This document shows positions 5,355 through 13,418 of a stretch of DNA of 19,220 nt, one piece after another. Position 1 is the first letter of the stretch. Each line of letters opens with the position of its first letter. A model generated the notes under the pieces. It ran no database searches. It saw nothing but the letters and a program-made list of their open reading frames with translations, and had not been told where the DNA came from. The translations under genes and the position numbers were made by a program. Source of the stretch: an uncultured Flavihumibacter sp. (GTDB lineage: Bacteria; Bacteroidota; Bacteroidia; Chitinophagales; Chitinophagaceae); the NCBI GenBank assembly GCA_946481605.1, contig CAMLPA010000010.1:1-19220 (forward strand). The letters are read 5' to 3'.

Positions 5355-7811
5355 TTATTCTTCAGTTGCCACAGGTATCTGAATTGTGGTATCAGAGAGT
5401 CCGGGAGAACTGACTTTAATGATAATTATTCCCTTCTTTCTTACACTTTGTACGACCCCCATTGCAAGGCCATTAAAAAGTTTCCGGGTATTAGCCTGCA
5501 TTGAAGTATGGTCTTGCGGATTCCCATTATCGAAACCTATTAAACGTCCTTCGCCGGCTACCACCAGGGAAACCGTGTTTGAGGCGTCGGGAACCACTCT
5601 CCCATTTGCATCTGTTACTTCAACCTTTACATGTGCCACATCAATACCGTTGGGACGTATGGCGGATTTGTCTACCGACAGCCTTAGGGATGCGGGCACC
5701 CCGGTTGTATGAAGTTCTTTTTCCACCGCTATTTTGCCATTCTTCCGGCCAACAATTTTCAATGTTCCTTTTTCATAAGGCACATCCCAGGAAAGATGAA
5801 GATCGGCCGTTGTGGCATTTACAATTGGCCGCGCATAACGGTTCCATGATCCGGCATTCCCCTGCCGCGGAAATTCCATCGACTTAATACCGAATGATTT
5901 CCCGTTGAGAAACAATTCCACACTGTCGCAATTGGTGTATACCATTACCGGTATCACTTTCCCTTCCCTGCCCGGCCAGTTCCAGTGCGGGAAAATATGC
6001 GCCATAGGTGCATCGGTCCACTGGCTTTGATAAAAATAATAGGCGTCTTTGGGAAAGCCACAGAGGTCAATTACCCCGGAGCTGGAATTTTTTGATGGCC
6101 ATCTTGCTTCGCCGAGGTAATCAATGCCGGTCCACATAAAATCTCCGATCACATAATCGTGGGCGGAAGTAAATTTCCAAAGTTGCTCGGCGCGGAGCAG
6201 ACCGGGTAAATTAACCGGCCTGATAACGGTTGAATCCACACCACCCCTTACCCCGCCAAAATATTGTCCTCTAACGCCGGACACCGACACGTTTTCCGTT
6301 CCAATCATTTTCCATTCGGGATGATCGAGTTTGTCGATGCTGTAAAAAAGCTCGCGCCGGTCGCGCCACCTGTCCACATAGTTGTATCCTACAATATCAA
6401 GCATGTTCAGAAAGGTAAGTGTGGCCGGTGCAGGTTCAGCAGCGATTTGGTCGTTGCCGGTGGTTACCGGGCGCGTGGGATCTTCACGGTGCAGGGTTTC
6501 AATCAGCGCACGCAATATTTCATATCCTTTCTCCTGTTTTTGTTCCCCTATTTCATTGCCCGCGCTCCACATCACAACAGAGGGGTGGTTCCTGTCGCGG
6601 TGAATAAAATTGACGAGGTCCTTCTGGGACCATTCATCGAAATAGTTGCTGTAACCCCATTTCACTTTACCGGCTTTCCATTCGTCAAAAACTTCGTTTT
6701 GTACCAGGAACCCCATGCTGTCGCAGAGGTCAAGGAATTCCGGAGCCATCGGATTGTGAGAGGTGCGGATGGCGTTGCAACCCATTTCTTTCAGCACCTG
6801 GAATCGTCTGACCCAAACACCTAGAGGCACCGCGGCGCCTACACTTCCTCCATCGTGGTGCAAACAAACGCCGTTCATCTTAACGCGCTCGCCATTCAGC
6901 AGGAAACCCCTCTTGGCATCATAGGCTATATGGCGGATTCCGAAACTGGTGGTGGTTCTGTCCAGTAGTTTTGTCCCCACCCGTATTTCGGTATGCAGTT
7001 TATAAAGCGTGGGCGCCTTTACAGACCAAAGGGAGGGTTTTGTTACGGTCATCTGAAGATTCACTGTGCCCTTGCCTGTGGCCGGTGTTTCCATACGGGC
7101 CACTTCTTTTCCTGTGTTGTCGGTTATAATTGCACGCAATAGGGTTCCTGCCGGTGCTCTGGCAGCCTGTTCGATGGTAGTTTGAACGGCAACAACAGCC
7201 GAATTGGAATCTACCTTAGGCGTAGTAATATAGGTACCCCATTGTTTGATATGAACGGGATCTGCGGTAGTGATCCATACATGGCGGTAGATGCCCGATC
7301 CTGAATACCAGCGCGTATTGGGCTGCCTTGAATTATCCACCCTTACCGCGATCACGTTTTCTCCCGCCTTCAGGTGCGGGGTAAGATCATACCAGAAACT
7401 CATATAGCCATTGGGGTAATGTCCCAGGTGGTGTCCGTTAAGCCATACATCACTGTTCTGGTAAACACCTTCAAACTCAATGGAAACGGACTTCGACAAA
7501 AGGTTCCTGGGTAAGGTAAAACGTTTTCTGTACCATCCTACGCCGGTAGGAAGATAACCTCCGCCACCGCCTGTAGGCGCGTCCTTATCAAACGCATGTT
7601 CAATGCTCCAATCGTGTGGCAGGTCCAGTACCCTCCACCTGCCATCGTTAAACCCGGGCTTTTCGGCGCCAACCGTATCTTCACGGGAAAACTTCCAGTC
7701 TGTATCAATCAGTTTACGCTCACGCCCGTTAGATTGAGCCAGGCATTTGCCTGCAACCAACAGAGAAGTACATATCAGTGCGCACAAAGCAAGATTTTTC
7801 ATCTGTATCAT
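5355..7811 (-). CDS. Secreted GH2 beta-galactosidase
   Basis: An 818-residue protein from the ATG at 7811; ATG 7802 (MKNLALC) is equally good, and a TTG at 7823 is less likely. The signal peptide ends near GKCLAQ; the Cys is not in a proper lipobox, so cleavage is likely by signal peptidase I. The GH2 jelly-roll domain (about 30-185) includes DLPHDWSIEHAF and GIYRHVWI. A beta-sandwich follows, then the TIM barrel (about 300-600) with RTSHNP, the acid/base Glu in WSAGNEIGEQ (about residue 420) and the nucleophile Glu in MIGTENVS (about 506). A DUF4982-like segment starts at HIFPHWNWPG and an Ig-like GH2 domain 5 ends the protein. Both catalytic residues are present. The context of GH53, SusC and SusD suggests it releases galactose from beta-1,4-galacto-oligosaccharides. 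It is the last gene of the operon, 39 nt after the esterase gene. Confidence 0.88.
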   Translation of the reverse strand: MIQMKNLALCALICTSLLVAGKCLAQSNGRERKLIDTDWKFSREDTVGAEKPGFNDGRWRVLDLPHDWSIEHAFDKDAPTGGGGGYLPTGVGWYRKRFTLPRNLLSKSVSIEFEGVYQNSDVWLNGHHLGHYPNGYMSFWYDLTPHLKAGENVIAVRVDNSRQPNTRWYSGSGIYRHVWITTADPVHIKQWGTYITTPKVDSNSAVVAVQTTIEQAARAPAGTLLRAIITDNTGKEVARMETPATGKGTVNLQMTVTKPSLWSVKAPTLYKLHTEIRVGTKLLDRTTTSFGIRHIAYDAKRGFLLNGERVKMNGVCLHHDGGSVGAAVPLGVWVRRFQVLKEMGCNAIRTSHNPMAPEFLDLCDSMGFLVQNEVFDEWKAGKVKWGYSNYFDEWSQKDLVNFIHRDRNHPSVVMWSAGNEIGEQKQEKGYEILRALIETLHREDPTRPVTTGNDQIAAEPAPATLTFLNMLDIVGYNYVDRWRDRRELFYSIDKLDHPEWKMIGTENVSVSGVRGQYFGGVRGGVDSTVIRPVNLPGLLRAEQLWKFTSAHDYVIGDFMWTGIDYLGEARWPSKNSSSGVIDLCGFPKDAYYFYQSQWTDAPMAHIFPHWNWPGREGKVIPVMVYTNCDSVELFLNGKSFGIKSMEFPRQGNAGSWNRYARPIVNATTADLHLSWDVPYEKGTLKIVGRKNGKIAVEKELHTTGVPASLRLSVDKSAIRPNGIDVAHVKVEVTDANGRVVPDASNTVSLVVAGEGRLIGFDNGNPQDHTSMQANTRKLFNGLAMGVVQSVRKKGIIIIKVSSPGLSDTTIQIPVATEE

Positions 7812-7850
7812 ATTAAAAAGCAATCGATCGTTAACGGTTACCGGGTTAAT

Positions 7851-8930
7851 TTAACGGAACAACCTTGGTGCAAAATCAAGCAGGTGTAGCTTCCAGGCAT
7901 ACATCGTATGTCCACCTTCCGTTTTGGCCACTGTAGATTTTACATTGTATTTGTCGAATACCGCTACTGTGAGGTCATTGTTTTTATCGGCGATGTCTGA
8001 ACTGCCGCCTGTCATGAAAGAAAAGTACTGCAACGACTTACGGAGTTGGGGCGCCGCTTCCTTTACCAGCTTTTCATACCGTTCATAGTTTCCGGCCACA
8101 TGGGAATGCCAGCCTGAACCCCAAACACCGGCATACCGGAACAAAGACGGATAAGCCAGTAGTGTTTCCAGTGTTTCCAGCCCTCCCATCGACAATCCCG
8201 CCATTGCGCGGTTTTCCGGATTTTTATGCACCCTGAAATTGGCTTCCACGAAAGGAATGATATCATTTCCCATGTCTTTGGCGAACAGTGGAACCGGAAT
8301 ACTGCCGTCAGGCATCACCACCACCATGGGTACCATTTTTCCTTCATGGAACAGATTGTCCAGTATCCAACCGGCTTTCCCCTGGCCCGGCCAGTTGGTA
8401 TCGTTGTCTCCGCCGCCATGCACCAGGTAAAGCACCGGAAGTTTTTCAGTACCTGCAAAATAACCTGGTGGCGTCCACACGAACATACGCCGGATGGATG
8501 CCGTTGATTTTGATTCGTAGTGCATGATAGACATAGCACCGTGGGGCACTTTTTTTTGCTGCCAGAACAAGGTATCTCTTCCCGGAACGAGTTCCACGAT
8601 TGGCCGGAAATCGGCCGTCATGGGATTTTTAGGATCATTCACTTTAACGCCATCCACCATAAAAAAATAACGGTAAGCGCTGGGAAATATTCCCGGACCT
8701 GTGCGCATGGTCCATACGCCGTTATTATCCCGCTCTGTTTTGGCGGCTTTCAGGTCGCCACCTAAAGTAACTGACTTTGCGTTCGGCGCATAAAACCTGA
8801 AAACGGCGCTACTGTCCGTATTCACCTCCACGGGAATATAAGCGGAATCGGGCCTGAACGATGCGGGTGTCTGAGCGAATGTACACTTCAGGCTAAATAA
8901 CATTATTGTACTAAAGAGGATGCGCTTCAT
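7851..8930 (-). CDS. Secreted CE1/esterase-D-like carbohydrate esterase with N-terminal E-set domain
   Basis: A 359-residue protein with a signal peptide (MKRILFSTIMLFSLKCTFAQ). Residues about 30-120 form an E-set/CBM48-like beta domain (VFRFYAPNAKSVTLGGD, SAYRYFFMVDG), as seen in many Bacteroidetes CE1 enzymes. Residues about 130-359 form the alpha/beta hydrolase: LYLVHGGGDNDTNW with the oxyanion-side HGGG, GLSMGG with nucleophile Ser247, GGSSD with likely acid Asp312, and GGHTMYAWK with His341. Such enzymes remove feruloyl, acetyl or similar esters from plant polysaccharides. The acyl group cannot be told from sequence; in a galactan locus, acetyl on the pectin backbone or feruloyl on galactan are options. 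The gene lies 15 nt after the upstream hydrolase gene. Confidence 0.8.
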   Translation of the reverse strand: MKRILFSTIMLFSLKCTFAQTPASFRPDSAYIPVEVNTDSSAVFRFYAPNAKSVTLGGDLKAAKTERDNNGVWTMRTGPGIFPSAYRYFFMVDGVKVNDPKNPMTADFRPIVELVPGRDTLFWQQKKVPHGAMSIMHYESKSTASIRRMFVWTPPGYFAGTEKLPVLYLVHGGGDNDTNWPGQGKAGWILDNLFHEGKMVPMVVVMPDGSIPVPLFAKDMGNDIIPFVEANFRVHKNPENRAMAGLSMGGLETLETLLAYPSLFRYAGVWGSGWHSHVAGNYERYEKLVKEAAPQLRKSLQYFSFMTGGSSDIADKNNDLTVAVFDKYNVKSTVAKTEGGHTMYAWKLHLLDFAPRLFR

Positions 8931-8945
8931 GGTATTGTTTTCCGT

Positions 8946-9953
8946 TTAGAGGGTTGAGAGGAAATTCCTCATCACATCAGTGGTACGGATCAACTCATCG
9001 TGGTGCAGGTTATGCGCTCCGCCATCTATGTGCACGATTTTTCCCTTTTGCATCACTTTAACCGCTTCTTCATTTGCTTTTTTTACTTCAGGGGAAGCGT
9101 CCGCCTTCAAGATAATAGCGGGCACCTGTATTTTAGCCAAGGCATCGCGTGTGCTCATGGTACCGGTCATCGCCTGTCCGGCCTCAGTAGTGTACGGGCC
9201 ATGGTACTGCTTCTTTGAAAGCGCCCAGTAGTAAACATCTCTTTCGTGCCATTTGGGAAACTGTCGCCTGCCGGTGGCCACCAGGTCTTCAAAACGGTAG
9301 TTATTTTGTGCCACCAGTACTTCAGGTGTGGCGAACATACTGAAGGACAGCCTGTCGGGTGCAGTTGGCTTGTTGACCTGGGTTGTAACCGGCGGACGGT
9401 TCCTTGCCGCAGAATCTCTTGCGGCACCGGCGGGTCTGCCACCAGGGAAGCCCCCCAATCCCGGATCAAGCAGGATAATGGCGCTGGCCACTTCGGGAAA
9501 CTCTGCGCCAACCCTCATTACAGTGGCAGCTCCCATGGAATGCCCTACCAGGATGGGCTTTTCCCATTTCATGAATTGTACGAAGGAAACCAGGTCTTTG
9601 ATGAGGGTTTGTCCGTTATCTGATGTTGTCATGGGATCGGAAAGACCATGTCCGCGGGCATCCAGCATATAAATATCGTAGTCATTTTGGAATTGCTCGG
9701 CCAGTGTTGTCCAGCAGAGTCCGTTGTCGGTCACGCCATGCACCATCACCATCACGGGTTTCCCTTGCGCTGGTTTGGCATGGTAATAATGAAGTCTTGC
9801 TCCATTCGCATAGGCATATCCGTCACCCCATCCATTGGGGAGATTAATCAGTTGGGCGGTAGCGGCCAGCGGCAACATGAGCACCACCAGCAGGAAAAAA
9901 CGAAAAAAAGAACTGCTTTTACAGATGATAGCAGATGGGATGATTTGGTTCAT
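8946..9953 (-). CDS. Secreted alpha/beta-fold hydrolase
   Basis: A 335-residue protein from the ATG at 9953; an upstream in-frame TTG at 9974 adds seven residues and is less likely. The N-terminus carries a long hydrophobic segment (FFRFFLLVVLMLPLAATAQ) that acts as a signal peptide. The fold signature is clear: VMVMVHGVTDNGLCW (oxyanion HG), LDARGHGLSD, GHSMGAA with nucleophile Ser at about residue 139, ILKADAS with a likely acid Asp, and GGAHNLHHDE with the catalytic His at about 314. The exact reaction is not readable: esterase, lipase-like or epoxide-hydrolase-like members share this pattern. Its place between the GH2-GH53 gene and the CE1-like gene suggests removal of ester groups from the same glycan. 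A proline/glycine-rich insert (GLGGFPGGRPAG) follows the nucleophile strand and may shape a lid. Confidence 0.75.
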   Translation of the reverse strand: MNQIIPSAIICKSSSFFRFFLLVVLMLPLAATAQLINLPNGWGDGYAYANGARLHYYHAKPAQGKPVMVMVHGVTDNGLCWTTLAEQFQNDYDIYMLDARGHGLSDPMTTSDNGQTLIKDLVSFVQFMKWEKPILVGHSMGAATVMRVGAEFPEVASAIILLDPGLGGFPGGRPAGAARDSAARNRPPVTTQVNKPTAPDRLSFSMFATPEVLVAQNNYRFEDLVATGRRQFPKWHERDVYYWALSKKQYHGPYTTEAGQAMTGTMSTRDALAKIQVPAIILKADASPEVKKANEEAVKVMQKGKIVHIDGGAHNLHHDELIRTTDVMRNFLSTL

Positions 9954-9983
9954 AGTTTGTTCTTTACTTAACAAGGGTTGTTT

Positions 9984-12900
9984 TTATTTCTTTGTGGCTG
10001 ATGGTATGAATGTTTGGCTGATCTCGTCATACACTGCAAGCAACTCGTTTGGTTGTCCGTTGTTGTCAAAAATTTTCTCCCAGGTATTCAGGGGTTCCCA
10101 GATGCAGGTTCCTTTTCCCCGGCCATCGGTAAGGTTAAAGCCGATGTTGTTGACTTCTTTTTTCTTGTGAGAATATTCTACAATGATCACATCCTTGCTG
10201 TAACGGTTGGCCATATCGTTGGCGTTGTATTCAAGATCATCCAGTGTGCAGTGCCATTTGGGGTAATAGGAAAGGCCAATCACATCAAAGGGCACAGCTC
10301 TCAGCAACATGTTATCATAGAAGAAGCGGCTCTCATCGTTCTGTCCGCCGAGGGCCACATGAAGCATGATCGTGGAACCGGGGTCCACCACCTTAACGCC
10401 GTTGATGCCTGCATAAATAAGCTGGGCGAGACTATCCAGGTTACCGATATTGCCTTCCGGCCAGATCATGCCGTGGTTGATCTCGTTGCCCACCTGCACC
10501 ATATCGGGGAGGGTACCCTGCTTTTTCAAAGCGTCCATTACGTCTTTGGTATAATCGTACACTGCGCGTGTGAGCTCAGGAAAGTTTTTTCCTTTCCATG
10601 CCGATGGTTTGAATTGCTTCCCGGGATCGGCCCATGTATCACTGTAATGAAAATCGAGGAGGAATTTCATTCCTGCTGCTTTGATGCGTTTGGCCATTTT
10701 CAGGGTATTGTCGAGGTCGCAGAAACCACGACGCGGGGAATAACCACTATCGGCGGCGGGGTTATTAAATATGCGCAACCGGATGTAGTTGAACCCATGG
10801 TCTTTTAAAATATCGAGTACATCTTTTGTCTGTCCTTTGTCGGAGAATTTCATACCACGGGATTCGAGTTGTGGCAGGAAAGAGATATCGGCGCCGATCA
10901 TTTTGTCGGCGGGCCTGCCGGTTCCTTTGGTGATCGGGAAATTGTGTTGTATGGCAGTAATGGGTGTAGGCGTACCGGGGTGAACGGTGATAATATCGGT
11001 GGCGCCGGTCTGGAGCCCATCGGCGCTTGCTTCAAAACGGATGGTACCGGCTGTTTTACCTGCCTGCAGAATCACCTGCGCTTTACCGTTAAAAAGGCGC
11101 CGCTTCCATTCTTCGCCATTCAGGTATTTATCTGGTTCATGGCTGCTGGGGTCGCCATTGCCTACACCGATAATCTTCGCATCACCTTTCAGTACGAAAC
11201 GGATGAGGTGCTGCGCGTCGGGCACTTCCCTTCCCTGCCTGTCTACCACGCTTAGGTTAATCACAGCGGCATCTTTTCCATCACCAAGCATGGTGGTTTT
11301 GTAAGGCGATACTACTATTTCGTATGCATCACCTGTTGTTTCCACCTTTCGTGTAATCTTGCGTCCTTTCTTATAGGCTATGGCTTCAAGTGTTCCGGGT
11401 TCATAGTTTACGGTCCATTTCAGGTGCGACTGCCGGGGCATTTCTTTTTTGCCGAGGGACTTTCCATTCAGGAAAAGTTCAACATCATCGGCATTGGAGT
11501 TCACCCATACCTCCACCGGCTTTCCTTCTTTTCCCTTCCAGTTCCAGTGCGGTGAAATATGGAGCACGTCTTTATCGGTCCACCAGCTTTGGTAATAGTA
11601 ATAAATATTTTTAGGGAACCCGCACATGTCCATGATCCCGAAGTGCGAGGAAATATTGGGCCATTTGTAGGGTGTGGGTTCACCGCGGTAATCGAATCCG
11701 GTCCATATAAATCCGCCGAGCCATGCGTTGTTGTCTGCCGCCAGTTTCCACCATGTTTCGGCGGTGCTGGCCCACCATGGCGCCGTAATGTCCTGATCGG
11801 GCACATAGGCCCGTATGGAATCTTTTTCATAGATGCCGCGTGTGGTTACCGTGCTGCCCATTTCGGTTCCGATGATGGGTTGCTGCGGGTGATCGCGGTG
11901 GTAATCGGCTACCGCGAACTGGCGGTAATTAAATCCACGCACGGGAATAACCTCGTTCACGCCAGGGAACACGTTTGCCATATCCGCCGCGTAGGTGCTC
12001 ACCCGGGTAGGATCGAGCTCGCGTTGTTTGGCCAGCAGCGTCCGCGCGATCGCGCGGCCCGTGGCATTGCCCTGAATCCATCCTTCTTCGTTGCCGATGG
12101 ACCACATGAAAACGGAGGCCCTGCTCCTGTCTCTTTTCAGGAGCCTTTCGAACTGGTCGATGTATTCCGGGGAGCTGTTGAGCAGGCGGTGTTCGTCCAT
12201 TACGAGTAAACCCAGACTGTCGCAGGCATCGAGTATTTCCGGTGCGGGTGCGTTATGGCTGCTGCGGTAGGCGTTGCTGCCCCATGCCTTTAACAGGTTC
12301 ACCCGGTAAAACTGCATGTAATCGGGCAGTGCGGATCCTAATCCCGCATGGTCCTGGTGGTTGTTGGTGCCTTTTATCTTTATGTGTTTGCCGTTGAGGA
12401 AAACCCCGTTCGGCTTTACTTCTATGGTGCGTATACCAAAGCGCTGCGCCACGCTGTCAACAACCTTTCCTCCATATTTCACCACCGAAACCACCCGGTA
12501 CAGGTAAGGATTTTCAAGGGACCATAAGGTTGGGTTTTTAACCTCCAGCACCTGCTTTACCGTTTTTTTGTCATTAACGGTAAGGCTCACACGCTGATCT
12601 GGTGCGCTTATAAGTTTCCGTCCGGCACGATCCGCAACGAAAGAAGATACAGTTACCTCCGCAGCAGCGAGCAGGTCGTTTTGCAGTTCCGTTTCAACCG
12701 TAACCGCGGCGCTGCCGGCTTTTACGGCAGCGTAAGCAAACATGCCATCATGCGCAATGTGAACGGGATGGTACTGGTTCAGCCATACATGCCGGTATAT
12801 CCCTGCGCCTTCATAAAACCAGCCCTCATACTGCGTTGCGTCCACCCGCACCACCAATATGTTTGATTTGCCATATTGCACATAATCCGTAACGTCATAA

Positions 12901-13409
12901 GCCACACCAACATAACCGCTCTTATTGTTGCCCAGGTAAAAGCCGTTGAGCCAGAAGCTGGCGTCCCGGAATATCCCGTCGAATTGTAACTGAAAACGCT
13001 GGCCTGAATCTTTTTTTGCAACCGAAAACTGCTTCCGGTACCACCCGATGCTGGTTTCCGGAAAAAGTCCGCCCACGGGTTTATAACCGTGTGCCATCAC
13101 ATCAAAATTCGGAGAGTTGACAAATGGCAGTTCCACGGCCCAATCGTGCGGGATGTCCAGTTTGCGCCACGCTGAATCTTTGAAACGCGGGTCTATGGCC
13201 GTGTTGGCCGCGGCGCCACTTTTCGAAAAAATATTGGCGATACCGTAGTTGAAATCTTTCGCCGGGTCGGCAGCATGACCAAAATGAAAACGCCAGTCTT
13301 CATCCAGGCTGATGCGTTTGCGTAAAGACCCTGTTTGCGCCACGCCGGATGTGTGCATACAGAGCAGTGAAATACAAAGGAAGAAAAGGGAAAATTTACA
13401 TGTTCTCAT
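9984..13409 (-). CDS. GH2-GH53 fusion: beta-galactosidase-like plus endo-beta-1,4-galactanase
   Basis: A 1141-residue secreted protein (signal peptide to about GVAQ, residue 25). Residues 30-210 are a GH2 jelly roll (DIPHDW, GIYRHVW). The TIM barrel at about 330-610 has RSSHNAPAPE, the acid/base Glu441 in WSIGNEEGW and the nucleophile Glu516 in IIGTEMGS. A DUF4982-like part (HISPHWNWKG) and a GH2 domain-5-like Ig segment run to about 808. After a short Pro/Thr linker (HPGTPTPIT), residues 836-1137 (10904 down to about 9994) are a nearly complete GH53 domain: MIGADISFLPQLE, YIRLRIFNNP, LLDFHYSDTWADPGKQ, VQVGNEINHGMIWPEGN with acid/base Glu976, and VIIVEYS with likely nucleophile Glu1078. GH53 cuts beta-1,4-galactan internally; the GH2 half would take galactose from the products. 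Both halves keep their catalytic pairs. The gene starts 9 nt after the upstream gene with AGGA before the ATG. Confidence 0.9.
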   Translation of the reverse strand: MRTCKFSLFFLCISLLCMHTSGVAQTGSLRKRISLDEDWRFHFGHAADPAKDFNYGIANIFSKSGAAANTAIDPRFKDSAWRKLDIPHDWAVELPFVNSPNFDVMAHGYKPVGGLFPETSIGWYRKQFSVAKKDSGQRFQLQFDGIFRDASFWLNGFYLGNNKSGYVGVAYDVTDYVQYGKSNILVVRVDATQYEGWFYEGAGIYRHVWLNQYHPVHIAHDGMFAYAAVKAGSAAVTVETELQNDLLAAAEVTVSSFVADRAGRKLISAPDQRVSLTVNDKKTVKQVLEVKNPTLWSLENPYLYRVVSVVKYGGKVVDSVAQRFGIRTIEVKPNGVFLNGKHIKIKGTNNHQDHAGLGSALPDYMQFYRVNLLKAWGSNAYRSSHNAPAPEILDACDSLGLLVMDEHRLLNSSPEYIDQFERLLKRDRSRASVFMWSIGNEEGWIQGNATGRAIARTLLAKQRELDPTRVSTYAADMANVFPGVNEVIPVRGFNYRQFAVADYHRDHPQQPIIGTEMGSTVTTRGIYEKDSIRAYVPDQDITAPWWASTAETWWKLAADNNAWLGGFIWTGFDYRGEPTPYKWPNISSHFGIMDMCGFPKNIYYYYQSWWTDKDVLHISPHWNWKGKEGKPVEVWVNSNADDVELFLNGKSLGKKEMPRQSHLKWTVNYEPGTLEAIAYKKGRKITRKVETTGDAYEIVVSPYKTTMLGDGKDAAVINLSVVDRQGREVPDAQHLIRFVLKGDAKIIGVGNGDPSSHEPDKYLNGEEWKRRLFNGKAQVILQAGKTAGTIRFEASADGLQTGATDIITVHPGTPTPITAIQHNFPITKGTGRPADKMIGADISFLPQLESRGMKFSDKGQTKDVLDILKDHGFNYIRLRIFNNPAADSGYSPRRGFCDLDNTLKMAKRIKAAGMKFLLDFHYSDTWADPGKQFKPSAWKGKNFPELTRAVYDYTKDVMDALKKQGTLPDMVQVGNEINHGMIWPEGNIGNLDSLAQLIYAGINGVKVVDPGSTIMLHVALGGQNDESRFFYDNMLLRAVPFDVIGLSYYPKWHCTLDDLEYNANDMANRYSKDVIIVEYSHKKKEVNNIGFNLTDGRGKGTCIWEPLNTWEKIFDNNGQPNELLAVYDEISQTFIPSATKK

Positions 13410-13418
13410 GTCCTGTCT

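Noticed and set aside
10014..10808. 264-codon open frame on the plus strand opposite the GH53 module
   Set aside because: It is antisense to conserved GH53 motifs including Glu976 and Glu1078; no motif or signal peptide of its own.
11559..12209. 216-codon open frame on the plus strand opposite the GH2 barrel
   Set aside because: It is antisense to the conserved catalytic region of GH2 and shows no family motif.
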